NCBI GenBank assembly: GCA_018697195.1
Contig: CM031879.1
Location: 40,947,715 to 41,011,714, forward strand
Length of the DNA: 64,000 bases
Source of the DNA: Certhia americana
Taxonomy: Eukaryota > Chordata > Aves > Passeriformes > Certhiidae
Direction: 5' to 3'
Position 1 is the stretch's first letter. Each line of letters begins with the position of its first letter. The notes beneath the pieces are model-generated. The model was given only the letters and a program-made list of their open reading frames with translations. It made no database searches and was not told where the DNA came from. Position numbers and translations under genes: made by a program. This document shows positions 1 through 11,652 of this stretch, one piece after another.

Positions 1-2929
1 GAATACACTTGCCTGCAGTTAATCTTCAAAGTAATTAAATGGAAAGGAAGCAATTAAATCACTGAAAAGGAATTGCATCTGGTTCAGAGGGAAAAACCCA
101 GGCCTAGGAAGTATTTCAGTGATAGTATGTACTCAATGTAAACAGGTATCTTCCTGTTTGCTCAGATGATTAATATGTATGTGCTAAGAATATCTTGTGG
201 AAATCAAATGAGGTTGAAAATCAGAAGTTATCGTTACTGTGGCCTGGAAGTACCAAGGAGAGAAACACTGCTATGTTTTTCCTATGATGGGATAAAATTG
301 AAACCTAGGTCCCTTATACTCATCTTGCATAGATTAGCCTGTCAACCTGAAAGTTAGTAAAGCAATGTACACTTACTGCTGCTGAGAATCTAACTCAGCA
401 TTTCGGTAAGCACATCCCAGAGAAAGAAGACCATAACAATGACAATGAGGAGCATGATTCATGCCAGTCTCCAAAGAGAAAGATAGTCAGATTTAGAAAG
501 AGATTTGAATGATTCCTTAAAATCAGGTGTTGGGGCTGTGGTGAAACAAGACAGTGCATTTTAAAGATTGGCAGAGATCTTTAACTAAATCCAATTTAAA
601 ACGTATTGAAAGAAGCATTTATTTTATAATTATCTTAAATGCTAGTTCATTGCATTTTTTAATTGCTGCAGACTGTGAATATTGTTGTATTTCTAAGGTG
701 GATGTTTTGCTCAGACTGGAACAAGGGATCCCATATGTTGCTCCAGTCTATAGTATAATTGCTGGAAAGCCATCAAGAGGATCTTGCAGGGATGTACTCA
801 TCAAAGCTCTTACAGACAATGGAAAGTACAGTTAAACAGGCTGTTAAACAATTAAGAGATAGTTAAAGAAAAGCTATATTAATTAATAATCCATAGTTGA
901 GAATAGTGATTCTGTTACAAGAGCATAAGGAACCAAAGGAATCATAAGAGTTTATCTTCTACTCTTCTTTGTTTTTCTTATGTATTTTGTTTTTCTTTTG
1001 GAAATTTTTTTCCCTGCAGTTATATGGGGTCTAACTATTTGCACTATTGCTGTCATCTAAGAAGCTGGAAGTTGGGCTGGCTGAAGATAAAAGTTGATGT
1101 CCTCATAATGGGTGAAGAGCTATAGGAAAGGTAGGATAAGCTACCTGGGACATTAGCAGTGAATACTGGTAAGTGATGGTTGCTGGGACTGAGCAAAAGG
1201 AGGTGATGCAGAAAAGAGAGCTGACATGATTAAAACAGTAGACTCAAACTATATTTGTGGGAAAGGAGTAGCAAGAAAGAAGCTGGTATCAGGAACTAAG
1301 ACCTGAAGAGATGAACGTATGGATGGGACATGTAGGTGTTTAATTTGACAAAAAAGGTCATATGTGGCAGGTGATCCAGTGGCAAAGGGGCAACTTTTTT
1401 CTCAGATAGAGAAAAATATTAGCAGAAAAATACACCTGGATTGTTGACTTGAGACACAAGCATTTGTTCCTGGGACAGGGAGATGGGACTGAGGGTTTGG
1501 GGAGAGAACAAAAATACTGACTGTTTCCCAGCAAATGTTACATAAAACACTCTTTGTTATGTAAAGTAATTCACTACCTGGCAAGAAAAAGATATCATTC
1601 ATGTTACACAGGGAGGACCAAACTTTACTATGTAAAGTTTGAGTTTACTATGTTTACTTTTGAGTACACATAGGTACTGGGCTAACTGTGTTAGCCCAGT
1701 TCCAAAACAGGTCCTTAAATCTTTGTTTTTATCTTGAATCAATTTTTATATTACTGTCTCTCCTGCTCTCAGAGAATTGAATGCAAGATGTCAGGCAGCT
1801 AGATTACTGTTTCCTTCATGATCAGCCCCTCTAGCTACATATGCAGTGCTATAATGCAGATAATTCAGTGTTTGTATGCTTAACTCCCCATACACTATTG
1901 GGTACCCGTTTGAGACCTTAACAGAAAGAAATTTTAATATTCAGTTTGCATAATATGGAATTTATTCAAATGGGACATGTTAGTATATTAGACAATTTAG
2001 TTTTGCGGTTCTCAATGTTCTCGTGCATTCTCAGAGACTTGTCTGGTAGCACAATTACAATTGAATTTTGTGTGATACTTCCAGAAAGTTCCAATTTTTG
2101 ATACTCACTTAAGAATAGTCATGGCTTGTCATATTTATGTTCAAAAGTGCCATAGGTTGTTTAATTTTTATTTCTATTCATTTCTATTTATTTCTAGATG
2201 CTTCCAGAAAGGGGTATCTCTGTGGGAAAGCAGGATCTTCAGCCCATGTCGGAAAAATTCTCAGCAGCATTAGGCTTCCTGTATGTGAGGCAAAGAGTAG
2301 CTAAGGGGTAGCAGGGAACCTTTGTATCAAAAATCTACTTTCAGCTGTCTTGCCAAGCTGGAAGGATTTGGAATAAATTTTGTCTGCTCAGTAGAGACTA
2401 CAGAGACTTTAATGAACAAGCCCCTATTCCTCCCCCATGCCATCTGCAGCAACATGCTAGAAATCCACTAAACTGCCAGAAAATTATGCTCCCTGTGTAA
2501 ATGCAGGTACTGCAGATGCCTACCATAGCTCAGAGAGATGCTGGGCAGAAGGAAGAAGGAAGAGTGTGGGGAGAGAGGAAACAGCAGGACTCAGCAGTTA
2601 GAAATGAATTGGGAGCACGGAGGAGGAATGGGACTAGATATAAGAAACTTAATTTAAGAGTAGATCTCCATATACATATGCATATGCATATGCGAAAAAC
2701 TGAATTAAAGTTGATCAGGCAGCCTTGATAGTGTAATTTGTCAATTTGGTGTCTCTGTCAAAGGAACATCCTGGTGTCCCATAGAAGCTTTATTATGTTT
2801 TAGGCTTAATTCTGCTACACATCCTTCATCACTTATTACTATTTGCCATGTCCTGTGTGCAGTAGGCTAACAGACATAATACAGGGCCAGTAGAGTTGTA
2901 CATTACTAGAGACAGGCAGAATAACCTGA
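1..2929. other. unique noncoding DNA
   Basis: No gene is recognised. The longest open frames are 93 codons or shorter, resemble no known family, and stop codons are dense in all frames, as expected for AT-rich noncoding DNA. There is a short alternating CATATG-type run near 2670-2692. No LINE or LTR end was recognised. The only structured element is the hairpin listed separately at 1676-1700. Confidence 0.7.
1676..1700. repeat. perfect 11-bp inverted repeat, 3-nt loop
   Basis: The arm ACTGGGCTAAC at 1676-1686 is followed by TGT and by its exact reverse complement at 1690-1700. It would fold as a tight hairpin in RNA or single-stranded DNA. There is no T-run directly after it, so it does not look like a terminator, and the stem is far too short for a microRNA precursor. 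It may be chance. Confidence 0.8.
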
Positions 2930-3320
2930 TGTGTTACTCACGGTACTGTTGGAAATGATAAAACTTTAGAAATTTTCTTTGTAACTTTAGTGGTGGTTTT
3001 GCTTGCCTTCGCCGAGGCGGAAGGGAATTGAAGTTCCTCTTCCTAAAATCCTTCACCGGGTGAGGTCTGATGAGTTTAACACAGACTGGGAATAGCCAGG
3101 AGATAACACAGGAGATAACGACCATTAACAAACATTACCTCTGAACACCACCCCCTGGAGTGGTCGAAGACCCCTGGTCTGGGAAAACACTGATAAGAGA
3201 ACAAAGAATGAGGGCCAAATTAGCATCCAAGGCGAAGGGCTCAATAACCAATAGGAGATCAAATACTAAGAACTGTGTAATTTAAGAACAATCAAAAGGA
3301 TTTTCTTTGGGTTTTGCCCA

Positions 3321-3326
3321 TATAAA
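3321..3326 (+). promoter_or_regulatory. TATA box of the LTR
   Basis: TATAAA in the context CCCATATAAACGTG, upstream of an AATAAA at a spacing typical of an LTR promoter and R region. Whether it is active is unknown. Confidence 0.5.
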
Positions 3327-3415
3327 CGTGTGAAAAGTCTGGTAAAGAATTATGTGTGACAGAATGATTTTCACAGCACAGCCCGAGCATGCATGGGTGA
3401 AATGATTTCAATTAC

Positions 3416-3449
3416 ACATCCTGGCCAGAATAACATCCTGGCCAAAATA
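3416..3449 (+). repeat. 17-bp tandem duplication at the LTR poly(A) signal
   Basis: The unit ACATCCTGGCCAGAATA (3416-3432) is followed directly by ACATCCTGGCCAAAATA (3433-3449), with one mismatch. The mismatch turns AGAATA into AAAATA, and with the next bases gives AATAAA at 3446-3451. Confidence 0.85.
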
Positions 3450-3567
3450 AAGTAATGCCTTGATTCTGTAACACTAAAAAATTGTTGGTGTTGGAGAGTT
3501 TCTGCCTTTGCTGCAGTTTCGGTGACTGTACTAGACACCTTTGTAAGGGTGCGTGAATTGGTGTCAG

Positions 3568-5100
3568 TGAATATTTTTGTGGGATATTCACAGGATGCTA
3601 AGTGCCATTTGGTTACTAGAAATCAGCTCCATGTCTGGATCTGCTGTTCAGCACAGCCTTTCCCAGCCCCCTGACACGGCAGGCACCCATTATGGTTAAT
3701 TCTTGCTTGCTGCAGTGGATTCAAGGGAACTGCTGTCAAGTGGACACAGATGAATGTTACCTTAAGGTTATTTGAATCTATGGTAGAATTATCGGCTTAG
3801 ACCCTGAGTACTTAAGTTTCCTTCTTGTTCACAAATAAACCTTTGATATCTCACTGAGAAACTGAACAGAACAAAATTGTACCACGTTGTGACACATTTG
3901 ATGAATTTTAATGGAGAGCAAATTTAGTAATTAAATTGTTTTCTATGTGTATTCTTGCAGGTAGAACCCCTAAAAATAGCATCTGAATTAGCAGTCCCTA
4001 AATTTTGCCAAACTTAGATGTTGATCATATTCTAGTAGCTTATTCATGCACTATGTTTCTGCCTTTTCAGGTCTTTTGGACTCCTGCATGACCTTGAGTA
4101 TGTTCACTCCTACTGCCACTTGACTGTTACAAACAAACGTCACCAAAATATTTTGAATTAAGTGTGCAGATGTTTTGCAAGGAGCATGATACACTGTCCA
4201 CGGGGAAAATAACCTCAAGGTTTTATCTGGAACCCTAATGGCTTAGCTAAAACCCTTCTTCTGGGAGAGAATACAGGATTCATGGAAGATAGAGGTAAAT
4301 TATTTCTCTGTTCCAGAATTGCAAGTTTTACGGCTGAAACTGCTGATAACAGCGGGTATGTCTCAGTGCTGTTAAACTTCACTTAGTTTGGAATGCTGGC
4401 AATAAAAGGCCAATTTAATTTACATTTTTGGCCTTTTCTAACTTACTATAACTGAAGAATGACTTCACAACGGCGTGTAGAGCGCAGTTATCTCTGCAGG
4501 ATGCTAGTCTGGCTACTGTGAAGAGGGAACAGGAACACATAAACAGCCGATTGATTTGCTGTGGTTTTGATAACTGCGGCATTTGTCTTACTTTATGTCA
4601 GAAGACACAGTGGCCATCCTGCCACTATGTTGTGTGGGGATTGTAGGACTTTGGAAATGTTAAAGTTTGGTTGTTCAGTCTCTTTAAAAGAAAATTAAAA
4701 AAAACCCCAAATGTATTAAAAACTGCCCCAAAATTGCAGCAACAATAGGTGAAGTAATAAATGCATCAGTGACACTGTAGAATCCTTACCTCTTGTCTAC
4801 ATCCTGTAATGTATGAAATCCTTGAAGCCTGAGAGGATGGAGAACTCATGATTCTAACTTGTATTTTCCCTACAAGTGTCATGTAATACTTTGAATAACA
4901 TGGTGCAGCTGCCAGGCAAGTAGGCTAAAACTACAGGACTAGTGAGGACAAGAGTGAATACATCAAGTAGAACTGGGCAAATGTTTTATGGCCTTCTAAA
5001 TCAGAATGCTGGCTCAGCTCTTGCCTTGTGCTATAGGGGAGGTTAGGATGTATTGCAACAGATTACCTAATGAAGTTACAATATTTTTTAATTAAGGTTT

Positions 5101-5101
<1 letters not shown>
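3568..5101. other. unique noncoding DNA
   Basis: No gene or repeat is recognised. A small cluster of CpG dinucleotides lies at about 4470-4580 in otherwise CpG-poor DNA, without an open frame. Confidence 0.65.

Positions 5102-5149
<48 letters not shown>
5102..5149. repeat. (TATC)12 microsatellite
   Basis: Twelve uninterrupted TATC units, followed by a degenerate ATCTATTTATAATATTTT edge. A perfect tetranucleotide run of this length is likely to be polymorphic. Confidence 0.98.
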
Positions 5150-8100
5150 ATCTATTTATAATATTTTATCTCCACTTACAAGATTTTTAAATCAACAAAA
5201 ATTATGATTACAGTGATGCAATCTATAAAAAAAAATTAGCATTGCTGATACAGATAAATCTAGGCAAGAAAAAGAGAGTTGCTGGTAGTTAGATGTGTGG
5301 TAACCCTACATGGAAAGAATAGCAAGGCACAGCAGGGATAGTTTCCGCTTGTTAAAGAAAAATCCCAGGGAAAGATAACTCTGTGTGTGGGAAATAATTT
5401 ATACACATTCGTAGATTGTCAAGTGTGCTGACCAGATATAGTGAGAATTATCCTCCCTTCCCAGTCTGTCTGGTAAAATGAGTCATCCCCTGCAGGGCTC
5501 CTTTGAGTCCAGGACTGGTGCAGTTACACTGTACCCAGGCATGCCTGGTGATGGCATAACCCGCCAGCTGGAGGGGACTTCCCCAAAGGAGTCCATGTCA
5601 TCTTTTGCTTCTCAAAACACTCCAGAGGCCTTCAAGAACTTCTGGAAACTGGATATAGTCAAGAGCAGCTGTTGTAACAGGCGTGCTGATCAGTGATCCC
5701 TCAGGGTTAGATCCATGAGGGAGTAAAACCGCCAGGAACTCCAATTTTTAGGTGCCAGCTTGTGGATCCATGATCTTTACATCCTTTTATTTTTCAGTTG
5801 TCACCTGTCTTTGGATATGTGTAAAGCCCATCAGAGTTAGGAAGGCAGAGGAAGCTGCCAACACAAGGTCTGAACTAGGATTTCCTTCTTGGTGAAGGCT
5901 GCCAGCAGCTAGGTGTGGCTCCTGCCCGTCCTTGCCCGAGCAGATATTTCACCTCACTACACAGAAGGGGAACACACCCAAGGTGGCAGATGACCAGGCC
6001 ATCCTCTCCTCTCCAGTGGCCTGGAGCAAGGTGGACAGCCTTTTTGTGCCACGTGGCAGAGCTTGGTGGCTCTTGGATGAGAGCAGCGGGTCAATCCCAG
6101 TGCAAGCACAACAATCACAATGTGCCATCATAGAATGGACTACTGACAGAGGCAAAGCACACCTCCCATCCAGGGGACCACACAGTGGAAGTATGATGCA
6201 CTAGCTGTGAAATATGTCTTTTGGTGATTCATACTACAAATTAAAGGTTATCCTAATTCTTTTCAGTACAAAATGTACTTTAAAGAGTTATTTTCCTGGT
6301 GTGAATCACCAAACCAGTCCTCCCTTTAGATTAGCAACAGAGACCAAACTGCAACTGGTCAGGAAAAAGAATATAATTTTACTTCTCTACTCATTTTGAA
6401 TTAGGAAATATATTGTGTTTAAGATAATATTTTCAAGGGAACTAAGCCTGCAAAAGTTGTAGTTAGGCTCTCCTAAATGCAGACTTTTAATCTGTCCAGC
6501 ACAGATAGATCATTTGTCTGGTCTGGGTGTTTCTCCAGCCTGAGCTGGAGTGGGGTAGGAGCACAACTGGCTGAGAAAGGAGAAACTAGCTGGAGGAACT
6601 GTGAGCTTTGTTAACTCTCGGAGATATTCTTGAGGGGGAGTGAGGAGCAGGAAACTTTGGAAGTCTCACTCTTTCAGGAAGATATCAGATGGGCAATTTG
6701 GGAAAAACATGCCAGGGCATTCATAGAAGTCTGTGGCATATAGCTGAGGAACTCGGTGGAGCAGGCAGGGAGAAGAAGAGGTGGGTGAATGGGTCAGATC
6801 TTCTCCTAGGCTGCCTTATTTAGGACAAAACTCTGTCAGAACTGCATATTCCTGCAGAAAATTGATTCTGCAGCTTTTTGCAAGGGAAATATTTCTACTA
6901 GTTTTCTTTGATTTCTCGGGTTTTAGCTCCTGGAGTCTTAGACCCTTAAATACAATCATGCTTTGTTTGGAGGTATCTCCAGCCCATTCAAAGCTCTCCA
7001 GTGTTCTGACTCTGCTCAGAGTAGGTTTGAGCTTTGGAGCACGGAGACAGAGCAAGACCTCTTGATTTGAATTTGAAAGCAAAGGATGAAAAGGGTAGTG
7101 AGAGGAAGAACCATCCTCACATCAACTGGGTGTGAATGGTATAGCTAGGAACTGGAACAGTTTCTAACAAGGTCTTCTGAAATCTGCCTAATTAGCTGCA
7201 CAGTTCAACCCCTGAAGGAGAATCCACCTCTCAATGCTGCATTGTGTCACAAAACTATGTACTTATCAGCTATTCAAGCAGTGATGAACCCTGGAGTCAT
7301 ATTCCTGGGTATAAGAAAGAGAGTAGTTTACAAAGATGAGGATATCTGTACTAGTTTAGTCACCCCATAAGACACTGTAGGCACTAGATAAGATTACAAA
7401 GAGTTAAATGTGATCAGAGATGGTCTGCACTAACAGAGAAGCCATGGACAAGATCTAAGTTAATTTAAAAGTTCTGATTTTCCCCAGCCTTTTTTACGGT
7501 TCCTGAGTTCAGTCAATGAAAAGCAAAATGAATTCTAGCAGTTCTTGGGAGAAAGGAGAGGAATAGGCAAAAACTTTGGGCTAGGAAATGTTTTCTAAAA
7601 TATATACCTGTCAAAGTAACCAAGTCCTACATCTGTATGATTTAGGAGAGATACAATGTGATTTAAGAACATTAATCAGATACTTTCAGCATCTAGAGAA
7701 AAAAAAAAGCAAAACTTCATTTACTAAGTTTCCAAAAGCACCAGACTTTCTGCAATGTCCAAAACATTTAAGTTTTTATCATACCACCAGAATAATTTGA
7801 GAATGTTCAACATTTTTAAGCTGGGTTTTAGAATTTTAATAGTAAGATATTTGGTTAGGGAAGTTCAGAGAGCTGATGAAAACTAAATGACAGTCACTCA
7901 GCCATAATAGAATACAAGAAGAAAGTATCTAAGCTATTAAACACACCAAAAATAAATTACCATTTTTTTCTTCAGTGAGTTTACTCTTCCTTGTACTTGG
8001 GATACCACATAAAAGATAATGTTATCACAAGGAGCTGCTATTTCTAACTGCCTTACTGTTAGCATGTACTGCTGTCAAAAATCTTAATTAATTTACATTT

Positions 8101-9250
8101 CTATCATAAAAGTTCTTTTCTTTCCCATCTACTCCACACTATATCAGTCTTTCTTTACATCTTTCTAAGTTAAATAAATGTGTTGTCTTTATTGCTTTCC
8201 ACTGAACTTCTGCACACAAAAGTATTCTAAATAACTTTTCCAAATTCAAAAACAGTCTTCTAGATGAGTGAGTATTTTCAGGAAACTGAAATCATTATTT
8301 TCAGGACAAATCCATACTCTTCAGAGTACTTGGTAAAGTCAATCTCACCTAAAGATGTGAGAAGGCAAATAGCTCTTACTATAAAAATGTGTGTAGGTGA
8401 GCAAATGCTGTCTTCACTTTTATGACTTTAGATTTGAAGAGGTCTTATTACATTTCAAATGAAATGCCTGCCATTAGAGAAGGAAAAAAATCTGAAATCT
8501 TTTGAAAAAATGAAAAGGAGAAGAAACAAAGGAACTGTACATGTTGAATAGATTTTCTGCATAAGCAGTTTTTACGGAATTGTTTATATTTTCAAGTCAT
8601 TCACAATTATTTTTGTGGTCTTAATGACATATATTTGTTAGCCCAGATATCAGCAAACAAACCGAAATACTTGAAATGCCAGATTGTGTTGCTGTCCAAA
8701 GCATAGTAAGCCTCTATTGCATAGTACTGTGACTGTGAGGACATGTTGAGATGCTCATATAAACACACACCATAACATATGGCTATACTGAGTGTAGGAG
8801 AAATAGATGAAGAGCTGTTGACCTTCAAAAGAAAAAATTATGTTTCTTGGTCTGTTTTAATGTGTGAGATTATGAGAATTTTCTCAATCTGTCCTTCCAG
8901 TCTGAAAAGATGTTCACAGAACTGACCAGCAGATGCTTCATTGTTGTTAAACCTCTACCAGAATAGTAACGATACTATATGACAACTCTCTGTGATTTCT
9001 TGTTTGTTTGATTTCTTCTTCTTTCAAGTTTAAAGCTGTGTCATGCAAAAGAAAATAACGGTAGTTGTTGTGTTCTGTACATGTGAGATGAATATTCTGA
9101 ATATTCCTTTTACAATACTGTTGGCTTACTGAGATTTATTTAAAATTTACAGAGTGATAAGCTTTGTTTTTTCTGCTGTTTCATTTTTATAACCTGATCT
9201 GTCCTCCATGAACAGCGTAAAAACTCTACTAGATTCAGTCAAGAATTTTC

Positions 9251-9255
<5 letters not shown>
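5150..9255. other. unique noncoding DNA, GC-richer at 5470-6200
   Basis: No gene is recognised. The segment 5470-6200 is richer in G+C than its surroundings and has several overlapping open frames on both strands (72 codons at 5478, 72 at 5915, 90 at 5932, 68 on the minus strand at 5949-6155). Frames open at once on both strands over the same bases point to base composition rather than coding, and none resembles a family I know. The rest, including the 94-codon frame at 6781 and its 88-codon antisense partner, is the same. Confidence 0.6.

Positions 9256-9285
<30 letters not shown>
9256..9285. repeat. (TA)15 microsatellite
   Basis: Fifteen perfect TA units, preceded by ATATG and followed by ATGTA. 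Confidence 0.98.
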
Positions 9286-9287
<2 letters not shown>

Positions 9288-10550
9288 GTAAAAACATCCT
9301 TTTCTTGCTGTAAGTGATCTTCAAGTCAAATAAATAAATAGATGTTTTGGAACAGTGAAAAGATAGAAAATGTTTTCTACCTTTTTCTTTGCCCAGCTGT
9401 GCTAGGTCCAAAGGATAATCTACACCTCATCATTTTGGTGAGTGTTTTGGTATTTTAACTAGTGGAATAGAACTAGATAATTGTTTTAGGAAAACTTTAT
9501 ATGGTTAGTATTCCTCCTAGAAGTATCTTGAATGTAAAAGCATGGCCTCTGCATCTTCAGTTTTGTTGTGTTGAGCTACACCTCTACACATGGCACATTT
9601 TCATGGTTTCAGAGAGGACTAGAAATTATCTGACAACGTAATCATTCTCTTATAGATCATCAGGTTAGGCTTTGCTTTATATATTTCATTAATTTCCCTT
9701 CAAAGATCAGGGTAGATTTCTTGGCAAGACTCTTGCAGCTTCATCATTGGAGATCTCTTAGAACTTGCTAGACAAACATTTATTTAAAGCATCATAAAGC
9801 AAATTAATCTTACTTTGGACAGAGTGATGAATTAGATAGCCCCTAGCATCTCTTTCTGTCCCATGATTAGATCATGTTTCCTGAAAAAGAGCATAGAATA
9901 TGATTTGGTCACTTCTCAGCAGAATTGCAGAATGTGTGGAAAAGGGAAAAAAGTCAAGGGTGGGTTTATAGGTGGATTTGAATAAAACCATATGGAAAAT
10001 ATGATGAACACCAGGAGTTTATAAGACATTTTATCATCTGAGAATCCAAGAATTTACTCTTTAGCCCAGCATGTAGCCTGAGATGCTTCACAGAGATTAA
10101 AAAATAGTGAAAGAGCAAATTTTAGCTGCTCTTTTGGAGTGGGATGAAAGAAATTTTAACTGTGCAGAAACATAATTTTTTGCCATTCTTGTCAACAGTT
10201 TGAAGGGCAAAAAAGACACATGGTATTTACCATAGTGCTAAAGTCTTAGAAATGAAAAATACCAATTATCAGAAAAGATCTGGAAAATTTGTTAGAACAT
10301 TCATTTTTCACCACTTCTCTCTCAGCCTGTGAAAGCTGAGAATTCTGTAACAGTTTAGAAGTTCAAAATCTTTTAGATGCAGTAGAAATTACTGTCTGTG
10401 CTACAACAGCATCTGGAGACTCTACAAGAGTTTTGGCTTTTTGTAGGCAAATATACACCTGGCATGTTCAGAAGTTATGCATTTCCCACAGAGTTTAAAT
10501 CCCTGTTATGAAAGATAGGAATGACGTTCCTAGTTTATGTGGGGTATGAT
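9286..10550. other. unique noncoding DNA
   Basis: AT-rich, with no open frame over 60 codons of interest and no repeat end recognised. Confidence 0.7.
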
Positions 10551-10619
10551 GGGGGTTTTTTTTGTTTTGTTTTGTTTTCTTTGTTTGATTTTGTTGTTGT
10601 TTGTTTTGATTTTAAAATT
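10551..10619 (+). repeat. T/G-rich low-complexity tract (TTTTG-like)
   Basis: Starts with a G5T9 run and continues as irregular TTTTG, TTTG and TTG units. An antisense frame of 64 codons across it is a product of this composition. Confidence 0.9.
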
Positions 10620-11606
10620 GTGGAAAAAATACAGAGCAAGAATATATACATCACTTGAAAATCACCCAGGAAACCTATGATACATTTCAGAACTGAGTCC
10701 ACAACTGCCAAATGTCCTTTTGTAGGCATATAATGACTTTAGTTTTAAGCAGACAGTAATTTTACAATCAGATCTAAAAGTTGCAAGAGATCACTTGAAG
10801 GGGTCCAATGGCTGGCGCATGACCTCTGCTGATCAACCGTTTAGGAACCACAAGGAGAAGTTGCACATGTATTTGCATAGCTTGTTGTATACATCTGAAA
10901 TGGAGCTACTGCTTATGCAATGTGTGCCTTTCTAGTACTTGTGTCAGAATAGTATCAGCAACACAGTTGTCAATGAGGCAAACCTGAGCAATTGAAGTAG
11001 AAGGCTACTAGAGAGGGAAAAAGCCCCACTTCTCATGATGCCTTAGTAGATATAGAGAGAGATTTCTGTATCAGATGTCTTTAACACAATCTGTAGACAC
11101 TTCAGAATATTGAAGGAACTGCATTCCCTGCTTGAGAGGTTTGTTGGATGAAAATGGAAATCTGCTACTGCATTTTAGAAGGTAATTATTGAAGTGAAAA
11201 ACTTCATCAGATTAAATTGTGAGCACTTGGCCATCCCACATGAATGCATAATTTGTTTTTCTACAAGGTCACAGATCAATATGACATCAACAGGTCCCAG
11301 AAGAATTAATTTGGTTGACAAAACTGGGAACAATATTAAGTGACCAAAATAAAATAAGCACCACCAGGAGAACAGGGAAAAGAAACAAAACCTGAGATAT
11401 TTCCTGTAGTTACACAATGTGTAACAAATATTGCATGTAGTCAAACCAAAATAGTCTGTTTGGTGAAGACAGGGAAACAGCCATAGGAAACAGCTGGAAT
11501 AAGATGGGATTTGAGTTAAATAAATAGATATTTAACATTTTTCACTTCCATTCAGTGTTGGAAATATCAAAATACAAAATCCAAAATATATGCTAAGTTT
11601 ATGGAT

Positions 11607-11652
11607 AAAAAAAAAAGTTTAAAACAGAAATCTATTTTTTTTTTTTTTTTTT
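11607..11652. repeat. A10 tract followed by T18 tract
   Basis: A10 at 11607-11616 and T18 at 11635-11652 are separated by 18 bases, so they could pair as an A/T hairpin. Both are simple homopolymers. Confidence 0.9.

Larger units (their letters stand above)
2930..3567 (+). mobile_element. LTR-like block of an endogenous retrovirus (probably solo)
   Basis: This block has the layout of a retroviral LTR read on the plus strand. It carries a CCAAT box near 3248 (AATAACCAATAGG), a TATA box TATAAA at 3321-3326, an AATAAA poly(A) signal at 3446-3451, and a U5-like stretch after it. The TATA to AATAAA spacing of about 125 bp suits an R region. CpG-containing motifs set it apart from its CpG-poor flanks. 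Possible left ends starting with TG are at 2930, 2932 and 2947; the right end lies somewhere in 3500-3567. A TGGTGTCAG at 3559-3567 resembles a tRNA-Leu type primer binding site, which would mean that a little internal sequence remains. I could not find a target-site duplication, and no gag, pol or env remnant lies nearby. The family cannot be named. Confidence 0.55.
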
